Source: Bacteroidales bacterium (GTDB lineage Bacteria > Bacteroidota > Bacteroidia > Bacteroidales > JAGOPY01). From it: a stretch of DNA of 15,280 nt. The notes below the pieces were generated by a model. The model made no database searches. It saw nothing but the letters and a program-made list of their open reading frames with translations, and was not told the origin of the DNA. A program made the position numbers and the translations under genes. Below, one piece after another: positions 1 through 7,018 of the stretch. The DNA is taken from positions 1-15,280 of the forward strand of contig DAOWEV010000074.1 of NCBI GenBank assembly GCA_030638325.1. The letters are read 5' to 3'. Each line of letters starts with the position of its first letter. The stretch's first letter is position 1.

Positions 1-213
1 ACGTTGTTCATGACAATAGAAATCAGCAATATAAAAATGCAAAGGGTGTTGTCTTCTGAATTTCAGCCCAAGTAACTTTCTATTCTTCAACTCATTCCAT
101 AGTGTTTTCTCAGGTTTTGTGAGTTTCTTTCTTAAATACCTTGCAGTATTGAAAGTATCTTCATTCGCCCCTAAGTGCAACAAGTGATCAAATGTTTTAC
201 CAGGAAAAGCCAT
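1..213 (-). CDS. DUF559 endonuclease-like protein (N-terminal 71 aa, cut by window edge)
   Basis: I translated the minus strand from the ATG at 213-211; it stays open for 71 codons to the window edge, so the gene is partial at its 3' end. Residues about 25-71 read as the DUF559 core: a basic helix (ARYLRKKLTKPEKTLWNEL), then KNRKLLGLKFRRQHPLHFYI and ADFYC. This matches the family pattern of LRNRQLxGxKFRRQHPIxxYIxDFYC. DUF559 proteins belong to the PD-(D/E)XK nuclease-like, Vsr-related fold. The later catalytic strand lies outside the window, so activity cannot be judged. The first ~24 residues (MAFPGKTFDHLLHLGANEDT) are not part of the core as I know it. The biological role of most DUF559 proteins is unknown. 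A strong palindrome at 254-277 lies 40 nt upstream of the start, an arrangement I associate with this family. Confidence 0.85.
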   Translation of the reverse strand, partial: MAFPGKTFDHLLHLGANEDTFNTARYLRKKLTKPEKTLWNELKNRKLLGLKFRRQHPLHFYIADFYCHEQR

Positions 214-253
214 AATTAAATGTCTTGTTAAATTGTTTACGATGAGCGGGATA

Positions 254-290
254 CCCCTTCTCCTGGAGGAGAAGGGGCCAGGGGATGAGG
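254..290. repeat. REP-like palindrome with GC-rich tail upstream of DUF559 gene
   Basis: CCCCTTCTCC (254-263) pairs perfectly with GGAGAAGGGG (268-277) across a TGGA tetraloop, giving a 10-bp stem. It is followed on one side only by CCAGGGGATGAGG (278-290). There is no T-tract on either side, so it is not a plain intrinsic terminator. The perfect stem, tetraloop and one-sided conserved tail look like a dispersed REP-type element. From memory, closely similar hairpins with a (C/G)GGGG(T/A)GAGG tail sit next to DUF559 genes in other bacteria; that association is recollection, not tested here. Confidence 0.7.
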
Positions 291-376
291 TGTATTACAA
301 ATGCTTAAAAACTTAATCAACAAATAAAAGTACGCATTTCTGTGAAGAACTAAAAAAATAAACAAAACCAGGTATG

Positions 377-407
377 TTTGCTTAGCTCATAAATTTAATT
401 ATTTTTG
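377..407 (+). promoter_or_regulatory. Bacteroidota-type promoter for the peptide transporter
   Basis: TTTG at 377-380 and TATTTTTG at 400-407 are separated by 19 nt. They match the -33 (TTTG/TTG) and -7 (TAnnTTTG) elements of the Bacteroidota primary sigma factor. Transcription would begin near 413-415, leaving a ~100-nt AT-rich leader before the ATG at 516. A second TAnnTTTG match (TATGTTTG, 373-380) overlaps the upstream box. In the rest of the 214-515 gap I see only the palindrome at 254-290 and a weak GTAAT/ATTAC inverted repeat in the leader. Confidence 0.6.
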
Positions 408-515
408 TACACTTAATTTTGAATCGCTCTTTGATTTAACCGTAATGGGTATTCAAAGTAAAATTACCGGGATCAGGCTAAAAGTACAATTTATTATAAA
501 CTAAAAAACAAAATT

Positions 516-2318
516 ATGCTCAAAGGACATCCTAAAGGTTTATTAGTAGCCTTTTTCTCCAACATGGGTGAGCGATTTGGCTTTTACACCATGATGGCTA
601 TTCTTGTTTTGTTTCTTCAGGCTAAGTATGACCTCTCTGCACAGTCTGCAGGAAGCATCTATAGCTGGTTCTACTTTGCAATTTATGGCCTTGCCCTGTT
701 TGGGGGTATTGTTGCTGACTGGTCAAAACGCTATAAGTTAGTTATTCTGTTTGGTATTATTATCATGTTTGCCGGTTATATTTTAATGGCTATACCAGGT
801 TTATCGCTAACTGCTACAGTTACCAGTTTGTTCGTTATCGCTTTTGGTAATGGGTTATTTAAAGGAAACCTGCAGGCTGTTGTAGGCCAGATGTATGACA
901 ACCCTAAATATGATAAACTTCGTGATTCTGCATTCATGTTATTTTATATGGGTATTAACATCGGGGCTTTCTTTGCACCATTTGTTGCAACAGGCATAAG
1001 AAACTGGATGCTCAGGAGCAATGGTTTTCTTCACGATGGAAGCCTGCCATCACTTTGTCACCAGTACCTGGATGGCAATATGCAAAATGTTGATAAACTG
1101 CAGGAACTTGCCGACAAAGTTAATATGTCAGGACCAGTTGCTGACCTGGGAACATTTGTAAATCAGTACCTGGATGTTTTTGCAAGAGGTTATAATTATG
1201 CTTTTGGAATTGCTGCCGGGGCCATGATAATCTCCTTCCTTGTTTATGTTATCTTTAACAGGTACCTGCCCACCAAAAAGGTGAAAGTCAAAACTGAAAA
1301 ATCTAATATGGGCGAGGTGAACAAACAGGTTATGGCCGGTTTGATCTCATTTGCCATTGGTGCTGGTATTGCACTTTTACTCTATTTCACAGTCGGAAAC
1401 GTCGATCTTGCATTTGCGATTGGACTGTTCACAGTTTTTGCTGCCTGGATCTTTCAGATCTCCACTAAGGAAGAGCGCGCAAGGACTACTTCTTTGTTGC
1501 TAGTATTCCTTGTTGTCATATTCTTCTGGATGTCATTCCATCAGAATGGACTTACACTGACCATGTTTGCCAGGGATTATACCGATAAGACCGTTGGACC
1601 TTTCACGTACCTGTTCTTCGATCTTAACCAAATCCTGTCATTTATTGGAGCTATAGTTGGGATCGTACTTATATTTAATAAGAAAGCCAAACGCACATGG
1701 AGGCTAATTGGCGCTGCAATGTTTTTGGCGTTTGGGTACCTGGCATACTATTATTACAGTCATAATAATCCTACTACCAACCCTATTGAACCGGAAATAT
1801 TCCAGTCGTATAATCCTCTATTCATTGTATCACTGACTTTCCTGGTTATGGGAATTTTCAGCTGGATGAACAAAAAAGGAATAGAACCTTCAACTCCCAG
1901 AAAAATTGGTATTGGGATGATCATTGCATCACTGGGATTCGCTGTAATGATGTTTGGTTCTTTTGATCTGGTTTCTCCATTTGAGTTGGGCGGGAAACCT
2001 GTGCTCGAGGATGGCAGGGTATCTCCCTATCTTCTCATTACAAGTTATCTGATCCTTACGATTGCTGAACTCTTCTTGAGCCCGATGGGACTTTCATTCG
2101 TATCCAAAATTTCTCCTACACGATTCCAGGGTATTATGCAAGGAGGTTGGTTGCTGGCTACTGCAGTCGGAAATAAATTATTGTTCGTTGGTTCATTAAT
2201 GTGGGATAGAGTTCCTCTTTGGTCGCTATGGTTGATCTTTGTAATCTGTTGTCTCGCTTCAGCAGCATTTATCTTCTCCATAATGAAACGACTCGAGAGG
2301 GTTACGAAAGGGGCTTAG
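516..2318 (+). CDS. POT-family proton-coupled peptide transporter
   Basis: 600-aa polytopic inner-membrane protein of the proton-dependent oligopeptide transporter (POT/PTR) family, which imports di- and tripeptides with protons. Visible hallmarks are GERFGFYTMMAILVLF (residues 18-33), GGIVADW (63-69, the loop after TM2) and FYMGINIGAF (143-152, second POT signature), followed by repeated hydrophobic segments to the end. A polar stretch at about 170-225 interrupts the helices, so this is longer than the ~500-aa canonical bacterial members. The usual proton-coupling ExxERF motif reads NxxERF here (N16, E19, R20): the first Glu is absent. As I recall, this NMGERFG variant is shared by Bacteroidota homologues, so it is a subfamily trait and not decay. 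The ATG lies directly before the conserved KGHPKG N-terminus. It is probably transcribed alone from the promoter at 377-407. The exact substrate cannot be told. Confidence 0.93.
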   Translation: MLKGHPKGLLVAFFSNMGERFGFYTMMAILVLFLQAKYDLSAQSAGSIYSWFYFAIYGLALFGGIVADWSKRYKLVILFGIIIMFAGYILMAIPGLSLTATVTSLFVIAFGNGLFKGNLQAVVGQMYDNPKYDKLRDSAFMLFYMGINIGAFFAPFVATGIRNWMLRSNGFLHDGSLPSLCHQYLDGNMQNVDKLQELADKVNMSGPVADLGTFVNQYLDVFARGYNYAFGIAAGAMIISFLVYVIFNRYLPTKKVKVKTEKSNMGEVNKQVMAGLISFAIGAGIALLLYFTVGNVDLAFAIGLFTVFAAWIFQISTKEERARTTSLLLVFLVVIFFWMSFHQNGLTLTMFARDYTDKTVGPFTYLFFDLNQILSFIGAIVGIVLIFNKKAKRTWRLIGAAMFLAFGYLAYYYYSHNNPTTNPIEPEIFQSYNPLFIVSLTFLVMGIFSWMNKKGIEPSTPRKIGIGMIIASLGFAVMMFGSFDLVSPFELGGKPVLEDGRVSPYLLITSYLILTIAELFLSPMGLSFVSKISPTRFQGIMQGGWLLATAVGNKLLFVGSLMWDRVPLWSLWLIFVICCLASAAFIFSIMKRLERVTKGA

Positions 2319-2360
2319 CCTGATTAATTCTTAACGAAGCACAGGGCTGCAATTAAATTG

Positions 2361-2409
2361 ATTAACGATTAACGATTAACGATTAACGATTGATCGTAGA
2401 TTGTAGATT
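2361..2409. repeat. Heptanucleotide tandem repeat (ATTAACG x4, then drifting words)
   Basis: Seven consecutive 7-nt units: four perfect ATTAACG copies (2361-2388), then ATTGATC (2389-2395) and two GTAGATT copies (2396-2409). The repeat lies downstream of the transporter gene and upstream of the terminator at 2487. A 7-nt period argues against coding sequence. The switch from one repeated word to another inside a single phase-locked block is unusual for simple slippage. Confidence 0.9.
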
Positions 2410-2417
2410 TAAGTTTA
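2390..2417 (+). promoter_or_regulatory. Weak possible promoter for the radical SAM gene
   Basis: TTG at 2390-2392 and TAAGTTTA at 2410-2417 are 17 nt apart. The -7 box matches TAnnTTTG except in its last base. It overlaps the heptad repeat. If used, the transcript would pass through the terminator hairpin at 2487-2514 before reaching the gene at 2532. I saw no better promoter in this gap. Confidence 0.2.
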
Positions 2418-2486
2418 ATATCATTGAAAATAAATAAAAGAGCAACCAAATCATAAGTCACGAGGCAAATATCGTGCTTATGGAGC

Positions 2487-2514
2487 AAAAAGCGCCCCTA
2501 CCAGGGCGCTTTTT
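2487..2514. terminator. Bidirectional rho-independent terminator
   Basis: AGCGCCC (2491-2497) pairs with GGGCGCT (2504-2510) across a CTACCA loop. The stem is extended by AAAA (2487-2490) against TTTT (2511-2514), giving an 11-bp stem with a T-run on either strand. It probably ends the transporter transcript. It lies only 17 nt before the ATG of the next gene, so it could also attenuate that gene if transcription starts upstream. Confidence 0.85.
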
Positions 2515-2531
2515 AACTTATAATTAGCAAT

Positions 2532-3467
2532 ATGTATTCCTGGGGACATAACCGCCGCTTTAATGCTTACGCTAACTATTTCCGTAAAGAATTCGGGGAA
2601 AGGGTGCAAAAGCTGAGTATCGATGCCGGTTTTACCTGCCCGAACCGGGATGGGACCAAAGGCCGGGGCGGATGTACATATTGCGATAACGAGGCATTTA
2701 ATCCTTCCTATTGCAAGCCTGAAAAGAGCATCACTCAGCAGATACGGGAAGGTATGGAATTTCATAAAGTCAGGTACCGGAGAGCTTCTAATTTCCTCGC
2801 ATACTTCCAGGCCTTCTCCAATACTTATGCCCCCCTGGATGAGTTGAAAAGAATATACGAAGAAGCGCTGAATATTAAAGGAGTGATTGGCCTGGTCATC
2901 GGTACACGGCCGGATTGCATGGATGAAGAAAAATTAGCGTACTTCAGGAAACTCAGTCAATCAAAATATGTCATACTGGAATATGGTATTGAGTCCTGTC
3001 ACGACAGGACTCTACGGCGTATCAACCGGGGGCACACATTTGAGGATAGTGTTGAGGCCATTCGAAACACTGCCCGGCAGGGAATAAAGGTAGGGGCACA
3101 CATTATTTTTGGCCTTCCCGGAGAAACTGTTGAGGATATGCTGAAAGAGGCTGAGATCTTGTCGGCCCTGCCCATCAACAATATTAAGTTCCATCAATTA
3201 CAGATACTCAAAAACACCTTGATGGCGAAGGAATTTGAGAACCATCCGGATGAATTTGTTGCTTTTACCCTGGAAGAATACATCGAATTTATCATTGATT
3301 TCACAGAAAAACTAAATCCTGAATTCGTCATTGAAAGGTTCGCAGGCGAAGTGCCTCCACGCTACCTCGCAAGTTCTGGCTGGGGATTGGTTCGTAATGA
3401 CCAGCTCCTGAACAAAATTGAAAAACGCATGGAGGAAAGAGGTACCTGGCAGGGGAAGGCTTTTTGA
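2532..3467 (+). CDS. TIGR01212/YhcC-family radical SAM protein
   Basis: 311-aa cytoplasmic radical SAM enzyme. The N-terminus runs KEFGERVQKLSIDAGFTCPNRD and contains the family's atypical cluster motif C36-x11-C48-x2-C51 (CPNRDGTKGRGGCTYC) in place of the usual CxxxCxxC. The three cysteines should bind a [4Fe-4S] cluster that cleaves S-adenosylmethionine. Further family landmarks are GTRPDC, ILEYGIES, LRRINRGH and GAHIIFGLPGE, the last being the conserved strand-glycine region of the TIM-barrel. The length of ~310 aa is normal. The substrate is not established for this family as far as I know. The start is well supported because family similarity begins within ~10 residues (RRFNAYANYFRKEF). 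The gene has no partner on either side: a terminator precedes it and repeat-rich DNA follows. Confidence 0.93.
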   Translation: MYSWGHNRRFNAYANYFRKEFGERVQKLSIDAGFTCPNRDGTKGRGGCTYCDNEAFNPSYCKPEKSITQQIREGMEFHKVRYRRASNFLAYFQAFSNTYAPLDELKRIYEEALNIKGVIGLVIGTRPDCMDEEKLAYFRKLSQSKYVILEYGIESCHDRTLRRINRGHTFEDSVEAIRNTARQGIKVGAHIIFGLPGETVEDMLKEAEILSALPINNIKFHQLQILKNTLMAKEFENHPDEFVAFTLEEYIEFIIDFTEKLNPEFVIERFAGEVPPRYLASSGWGLVRNDQLLNKIEKRMEERGTWQGKAF

Positions 3468-3468
3468 T

Positions 3469-3524
3469 TTTATATTTACTATTTATTATTTATTATTTGG
3501 AGTTGGGGGTTGGGTTTTGAGTTT
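3469..3524. repeat. Degenerate heptanucleotide repeat (TTATTAT to TGGGTTT)
   Basis: Starting one base after the radical SAM stop codon, the sequence divides into eight 7-nt units: TTTATAT, TTACTAT, TTATTAT, TTATTAT, TTGGAGT, TGGGGGT, TGGGTTT, TGAGTTT. Each unit begins and ends with T. The first four are AT-rich words and the last four G-rich. The phase stays constant while the word changes, as in the block at 2361-2409. Confidence 0.65.
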
Positions 3525-3534
3525 GTATACCTTC

Positions 3535-3648
3535 TGCCTTTGGCATCTCCCCCAAGCATCACTCTTTACACTCCAGGGTTTTATATAATAACTAACTCCG
3601 TCCTTTAGGGCGGAGAAAAAAACAAGAATAGTAACCGGGCTTTAGCCC
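3535..3648. repeat. REP-like hairpins on the 5' side of the RAYT remnant
   Basis: Three short palindromes lie here: TGCC-TTT-GGCA (3535-3545); CTCCGTCCTTTAGGGCGGAG (3596-3615, an 8-bp stem including one T·G pair plus a closing T-A, small loop); and GGGC-TTTA-GCCC (3637-3648). Short GC stems with TTTA loops in AT-rich DNA beside a RAYT start codon are typical of REP elements. The run of A residues after 3615 does not make a plus-strand terminator. Confidence 0.65.
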
Positions 3649-3663
3649 AAACCTTATAATATT

Positions 3664-3753
3664 ATGTCCTATGTAAGAATTTGGTTACACTGTGTTTGGG
3701 GTACTAAAAGTATAATTTCGAAAAGATTAAGGGCTGAAGCCCGAAATTTTTAA
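3664..3753 (+). pseudogene. Truncated RAYT (REP-associated Y1 transposase) N-terminus
   Basis: An ATG at 3664 opens a 29-codon frame beginning MSYVRIWLHCVWGTKS. This matches the first beta-strand of Y1/IS200-like REP-associated tyrosine transposases, whose N-termini typically read M(S/A)YVRIxxHxVWxTKxR. After about residue 18 the similarity stops: the frame runs through a REP-like hairpin (GGGC-TGAA-GCCC, 3731-3742) and ends at TAA 3751-3753. The HUH metal-binding motif and catalytic tyrosine, which lie further along a normal ~150-180-aa protein, are absent. I infer an internal deletion that removed most of the gene and joined its start to the downstream REP array. It should encode nothing functional. 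Confidence 0.7.
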
Positions 3754-3814
3754 TATCCTTACCCCCGGCATGAATGCCGGGGTTAGTTAACATTCCACCA
3801 TCAAGAAAGGTGGA
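3731..3814. repeat. REP-like hairpins on the 3' side of the RAYT remnant
   Basis: Three palindromes: GGGC-TGAA-GCCC (3731-3742); CCCCGGCA-TGAA-TGCCGGGG (3763-3782, a perfect 8-bp stem); and TCCACC/GGTGGA (3794-3799 with 3809-3814, 9-nt loop). Two share the TGAA tetraloop and a GGGC/GCCC pattern related to the upstream GGGC-TTTA-GCCC hairpin, so the array appears to be one family of imperfect copies bracketing the broken transposase. Confidence 0.65.
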
Positions 3815-3851
3815 TTTCTAATCCAAAATAAAATAATTTCAAAAAATATTA

Positions 3852-3882
3852 TTGTTGGCAAATAATAAAATTTGTATATTTG
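3852..3882 (+). promoter_or_regulatory. Bacteroidota-type promoter for the T9SS-secreted protein
   Basis: TATATTTG at 3875-3882 is a perfect TAnnTTTG -7 box. Overlapping TTGTTG at 3852-3857 supplies a -33 element; counted from the second TTG the spacing is 17 nt. Transcription should start around 3888-3890, about 36 nt before the ATG at 3926. Because the upstream extension of the reading frame begins inside this box, it also argues that the gene starts at 3926 and not earlier. Confidence 0.7.
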
Positions 3883-3925
3883 TGACAACAAAAACTGTAT
3901 TAACACTAACCTAAAATTTTTGCTT

Positions 3926-6900
3926 ATGAAGAAAATGCTACTTTTTGTAGTGGCGGTATTATTTTCCGTTGCTGCTATTTCACAAACGGCCCTCTATCAA
4001 GATGACTTTGAGTCATATAATGTAGGGGATTACATTGCGGTTGAAAATCCCACATGGTGGACAACCTGGTCAGGCGCTCCCGGAACAGGGGAAGATGCCC
4101 TGATCTCAGATGACTATGCCAGCAGTCCTACCAAATCTGTTTTAGTAGATGAAGTAGGTGGGCCAACCGACCTTCTTTTAAAACTTGGGAACAAAACCTC
4201 AGGCGTGTACAATGTGAATTTTAACATGTATGTTCCGACGGGATATGCTGGTTATTACAACATCCAGCATATGGAATCACCGGGCATCGAATGGGCTGTC
4301 GAGGTCTATTTTAAAGCTGACGGTACCGGATTTATTCATGCAGGCGGGTCAAACGCTGCAACCTTCACTTATCCGCTTGATGCCTGGGTTCCTGTTGAAA
4401 ACTTCATCGATCTCGACAACGACCTGGCAGAACTTTATATTAATGGAGTCTTTATTCATACCTGGCAATGGAGTTTGCAAGCACAGGGTGATCCGGGCGC
4501 CAACCAGCTCGGTTCTGTGGATTTCTTCGCCGGAGCTGATGGAAGCGATGTACCATTGTATTACTTCGATGATGTATTGTATGAAATCTTTCCAACTGAT
4601 TTATACGTTGATGATTTCGAATCTTACACTGCCGGCGATTATATCGCAGTTGTTAATCCTACCTGGTGGACTACCTGGTCAAATGCACCGGGCACCGGGG
4701 AAGATGCTTTGATCGTTACCGATTATGCCAATAGTGGAACTCAATCTGTCAGAGTGGATGAAGATGGAGGCCCGACTGACCTGATCCTGAAACTGGGCGA
4801 CAAGGTATCTGGAGCTTACGAAGTTAATTTCTATATGTATGTTGAAACCGGATATGCTGGTTATTACAACATCCAGCACATGGAATCACCGGGTATAGAA
4901 TGGGCTATTGAGGCCTATTTTAAAGCCGATGGTACAGGATTTATTCATGCAGGCGGTTCAAATGCTGCAACCTTCACTTATCCGCTGGATACCTGGGTGC
5001 CTGTGGTAAACCAGATCGATCTTGATGGCGACTGGGCGGAACTTTATATTGACGGAGTTTTTATTCACGCCTGGCAGTGGAGCCTCCAATCAGGAGGAGA
5101 TCCCGGTGCAAACCAGCTCGGCGGCGTGGACTTCTTTGCCGGAGCTGACGGAAGCGATGTGCCAAAGTACTATTTCGATGATGTTGCATATATTCAAACA
5201 TCTACTAACCTGGATCCTATAATCAACGTAACCCCCACAGTACTTCAGCAGATGACGCCTCAAAACACAATTGTGACTGACGACCTGACTATTGAAAACC
5301 TGGGGGCCAGTGATCTTGAATATGATATCAGTGTCATTTACACGATTCCTACAGATCTTCCGATAGTTGCATTATCTTCTAATACCAATTATGTAAAAAC
5401 GCTGTCGCATCAGGGAACTAGTGCAGATCCGAATGCACGTCCGGCTACAGATAATCCGTTAACAGATGACTTCGTATTACATTATGACGGAGACAATAAT
5501 TCAGCCATTGGCTGGATGAGCGCGCCGATCACAGTTACTGTTGCGGCTATGTTCCCGACCAACCTGACTTTACCTCATGCCGGTATGATGATCGAATCAG
5601 TAGATATTTATATCAATGATATGGGCACAGATTTCTATCTCAGGATCTATGATATGGGCAATTCCTACGAACCAGGTGACCTGCTGGTTGACCAGGCCTT
5701 CACTGCTACCGGACTGACATGGAATCATATTGTCCTGGATAACCCGGTCTATATTACAGGCGCTGACGTTTGGGTAGGTTATAACTTTACTCAGCCTACA
5801 ACCGATATCTTTATCCCAGGGTGCGATGCCGGGCCAAATGACCCGAATGGCGACTTCCTGAGCACCGGAGTGGGCTGGTCACATCTGTCAAACAACCCTG
5901 ATTTACCATACAACTGGAACATCAGGGCAAACCTCGTTGGAGACGCGTTGACACAGTGGCTGTCTGTTGATCCTTCCAGTGGAACACTTGTGCCCGGAGG
6001 CTCGGATCTTATTACGGCTACCTTTGATGCCACCGGCCTTGATGTCGGATCATACCAGGCTAAGCTAAGAGTCGTTAGCAATGACCCGGTCACCCCACTG
6101 GTGGATGTTAATGTGCAATTAGTTGTTACACCGGGTGGTACTACTACCTCCATAATTCTTGACTTCGAAGACCTGGATGATTTCTCACTCACCTTCGATG
6201 ACTGGACGGCTACTGACGTTGATGGACTGGAAACATATGGTTTATACGAGCCCATTGAATGGCTACACATATTTGAGCCTCAGGCTTTCATCACATTCAA
6301 CCCGGCGTCAACTACTCCTCCGGTAACAGATGATCCAGATATTCAACCTCATGATGGTGCTAAGTTTGGTGCATGCTTTAATTCAACATCAGCGCCATGG
6401 AATAATGACTGGCTGATCTCTCCGCAGATTGACCTGGGAATTAACTCTTCGATGACATTCTGGGTAAAATCATTCTCTGATCAATATGGACTTGAGGAAT
6501 ATAATGTTGGAGTTTCCACTACTGGAATGGAACCGGGAGATTTTACCTTCCTGAACACTGAGGTGCTAGAAGCCCCGACAACATGGACCGAAGAGTATTA
6601 TGACCTTTCCATGTATGACGGACAATCAGTCTATGTTGCTATCAACTGTGTATCCACAGACAGATGGGTATTCATGGTAGATGATATCTCTGTTGACTTC
6701 ACTGTTGGGGTTCCTGACATTCAAACAGAAGAAAATGCTGTGAGTGTCTTTCCGAACCCTGCTACTAACCAGATTACAATAGTATCTGCCAATGAGATAA
6801 CCGAAGTAGATATCTACAATTATGTCGGTCAGATGGTATATAGCTCCGTGGCCAAAAACACCACCATGACGCTTAATACCTCAAGCTTATCAACGGGTGT

Positions 6901-6961
6901 ATACTTTATCAAAGTGAAGAGCGAAGTTGGAATTACTACGAGAAAACTTATGATAAGATAA
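3926..6961 (+). CDS. Large secreted multidomain protein with T9SS type A sorting domain
   Basis: 1011-aa protein predicted to cross the inner membrane by Sec and the outer membrane by the type IX system. Residues 1-21 (MKKMLLFVVAVLFSVAAISQT) are a clear signal peptide. Residues 23-225 and 226-~425 are two tandem copies of a 203-residue beta-rich module (DDFESY, WWTTW, APGTGEDALI, GYYNIQHMESPGIEW, DVPxYYFDDV), concanavalin/LamG-like in appearance. About 430-480 and 674-737 look like Ig/ASH or BACON-type domains (WLSVDPSSGTLVPGGS, RVVSNDP). A beta-rich segment lies at about 511-672. About 743-930 fits a choice-of-anchor J/cleaved-adhesin fold (WLISPQIDLG, VFMVDDISV). Residues ~939-1011 are the sorting domain (VSVFPNPATNQITI, LSTGVYFIKVKS, RKLMIR). 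No enzyme active site is apparent; binding or adhesion is an inference. I chose ATG 3926 because an 18-codon upstream extension would precede the signal peptide and overlap the promoter. Confidence 0.88.
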   Translation: MKKMLLFVVAVLFSVAAISQTALYQDDFESYNVGDYIAVENPTWWTTWSGAPGTGEDALISDDYASSPTKSVLVDEVGGPTDLLLKLGNKTSGVYNVNFNMYVPTGYAGYYNIQHMESPGIEWAVEVYFKADGTGFIHAGGSNAATFTYPLDAWVPVENFIDLDNDLAELYINGVFIHTWQWSLQAQGDPGANQLGSVDFFAGADGSDVPLYYFDDVLYEIFPTDLYVDDFESYTAGDYIAVVNPTWWTTWSNAPGTGEDALIVTDYANSGTQSVRVDEDGGPTDLILKLGDKVSGAYEVNFYMYVETGYAGYYNIQHMESPGIEWAIEAYFKADGTGFIHAGGSNAATFTYPLDTWVPVVNQIDLDGDWAELYIDGVFIHAWQWSLQSGGDPGANQLGGVDFFAGADGSDVPKYYFDDVAYIQTSTNLDPIINVTPTVLQQMTPQNTIVTDDLTIENLGASDLEYDISVIYTIPTDLPIVALSSNTNYVKTLSHQGTSADPNARPATDNPLTDDFVLHYDGDNNSAIGWMSAPITVTVAAMFPTNLTLPHAGMMIESVDIYINDMGTDFYLRIYDMGNSYEPGDLLVDQAFTATGLTWNHIVLDNPVYITGADVWVGYNFTQPTTDIFIPGCDAGPNDPNGDFLSTGVGWSHLSNNPDLPYNWNIRANLVGDALTQWLSVDPSSGTLVPGGSDLITATFDATGLDVGSYQAKLRVVSNDPVTPLVDVNVQLVVTPGGTTTSIILDFEDLDDFSLTFDDWTATDVDGLETYGLYEPIEWLHIFEPQAFITFNPASTTPPVTDDPDIQPHDGAKFGACFNSTSAPWNNDWLISPQIDLGINSSMTFWVKSFSDQYGLEEYNVGVSTTGMEPGDFTFLNTEVLEAPTTWTEEYYDLSMYDGQSVYVAINCVSTDRWVFMVDDISVDFTVGVPDIQTEENAVSVFPNPATNQITIVSANEITEVDIYNYVGQMVYSSVAKNTTMTLNTSSLSTGVYFIKVKSEVGITTRKLMIR
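3992..5200 (+). repeat. Tandem intragenic duplication, two 609-nt units
   Basis: Unit 1 begins at 3992 and unit 2 at 4601; equivalent sites are exactly 609 nt (203 codons) apart, for example GGATATGCTGG at 4241 and 4850. The 150 nt from each of these points is nearly the same, with changes mostly at third codon positions, while the unit edges have diverged further. This suggests a fairly recent duplication under protein-level selection, or gene conversion of the central part. Confidence 0.9.
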
Positions 6962-6985
6962 ATGTTTTTCTGAAAAACTATTTCA

Positions 6986-7018
6986 GGGGCTCCATCCGGC
7001 GGATGGAGCCCCTTTTTT
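6986..7018 (+). terminator. Strong rho-independent terminator after the secreted-protein gene
   Basis: GGGGCTCCATCC (6986-6997) and GGATGGAGCCCC (7001-7012) form a perfect 12-bp stem with a GGC loop, followed by six T residues (7013-7018). The T-run serves only plus-strand transcripts. Its end overlaps the stop codon of the small minus-strand gene at 7017 by two bases, so the two convergent transcripts meet here. Confidence 0.93.

Noticed and set aside
516..575. NxxERF in place of ExxERF as a sign of a dead transporter
   Set aside because: The rest of the motif and all membrane segments are intact, and I recall the same variant in Bacteroidota homologues, so it looks like a subfamily feature.
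2361..2409. Possible CRISPR array
   Set aside because: The units are 7 nt with no spacers; this is a tandem repeat. No cas genes are present in the window.
3872..3925. N-terminal extension of the T9SS protein by 18 codons from a TTG
   Set aside because: It would place MYICDNKNCINTNLKFLL before a good signal peptide and begins inside the promoter; ATG 3926 fits better.
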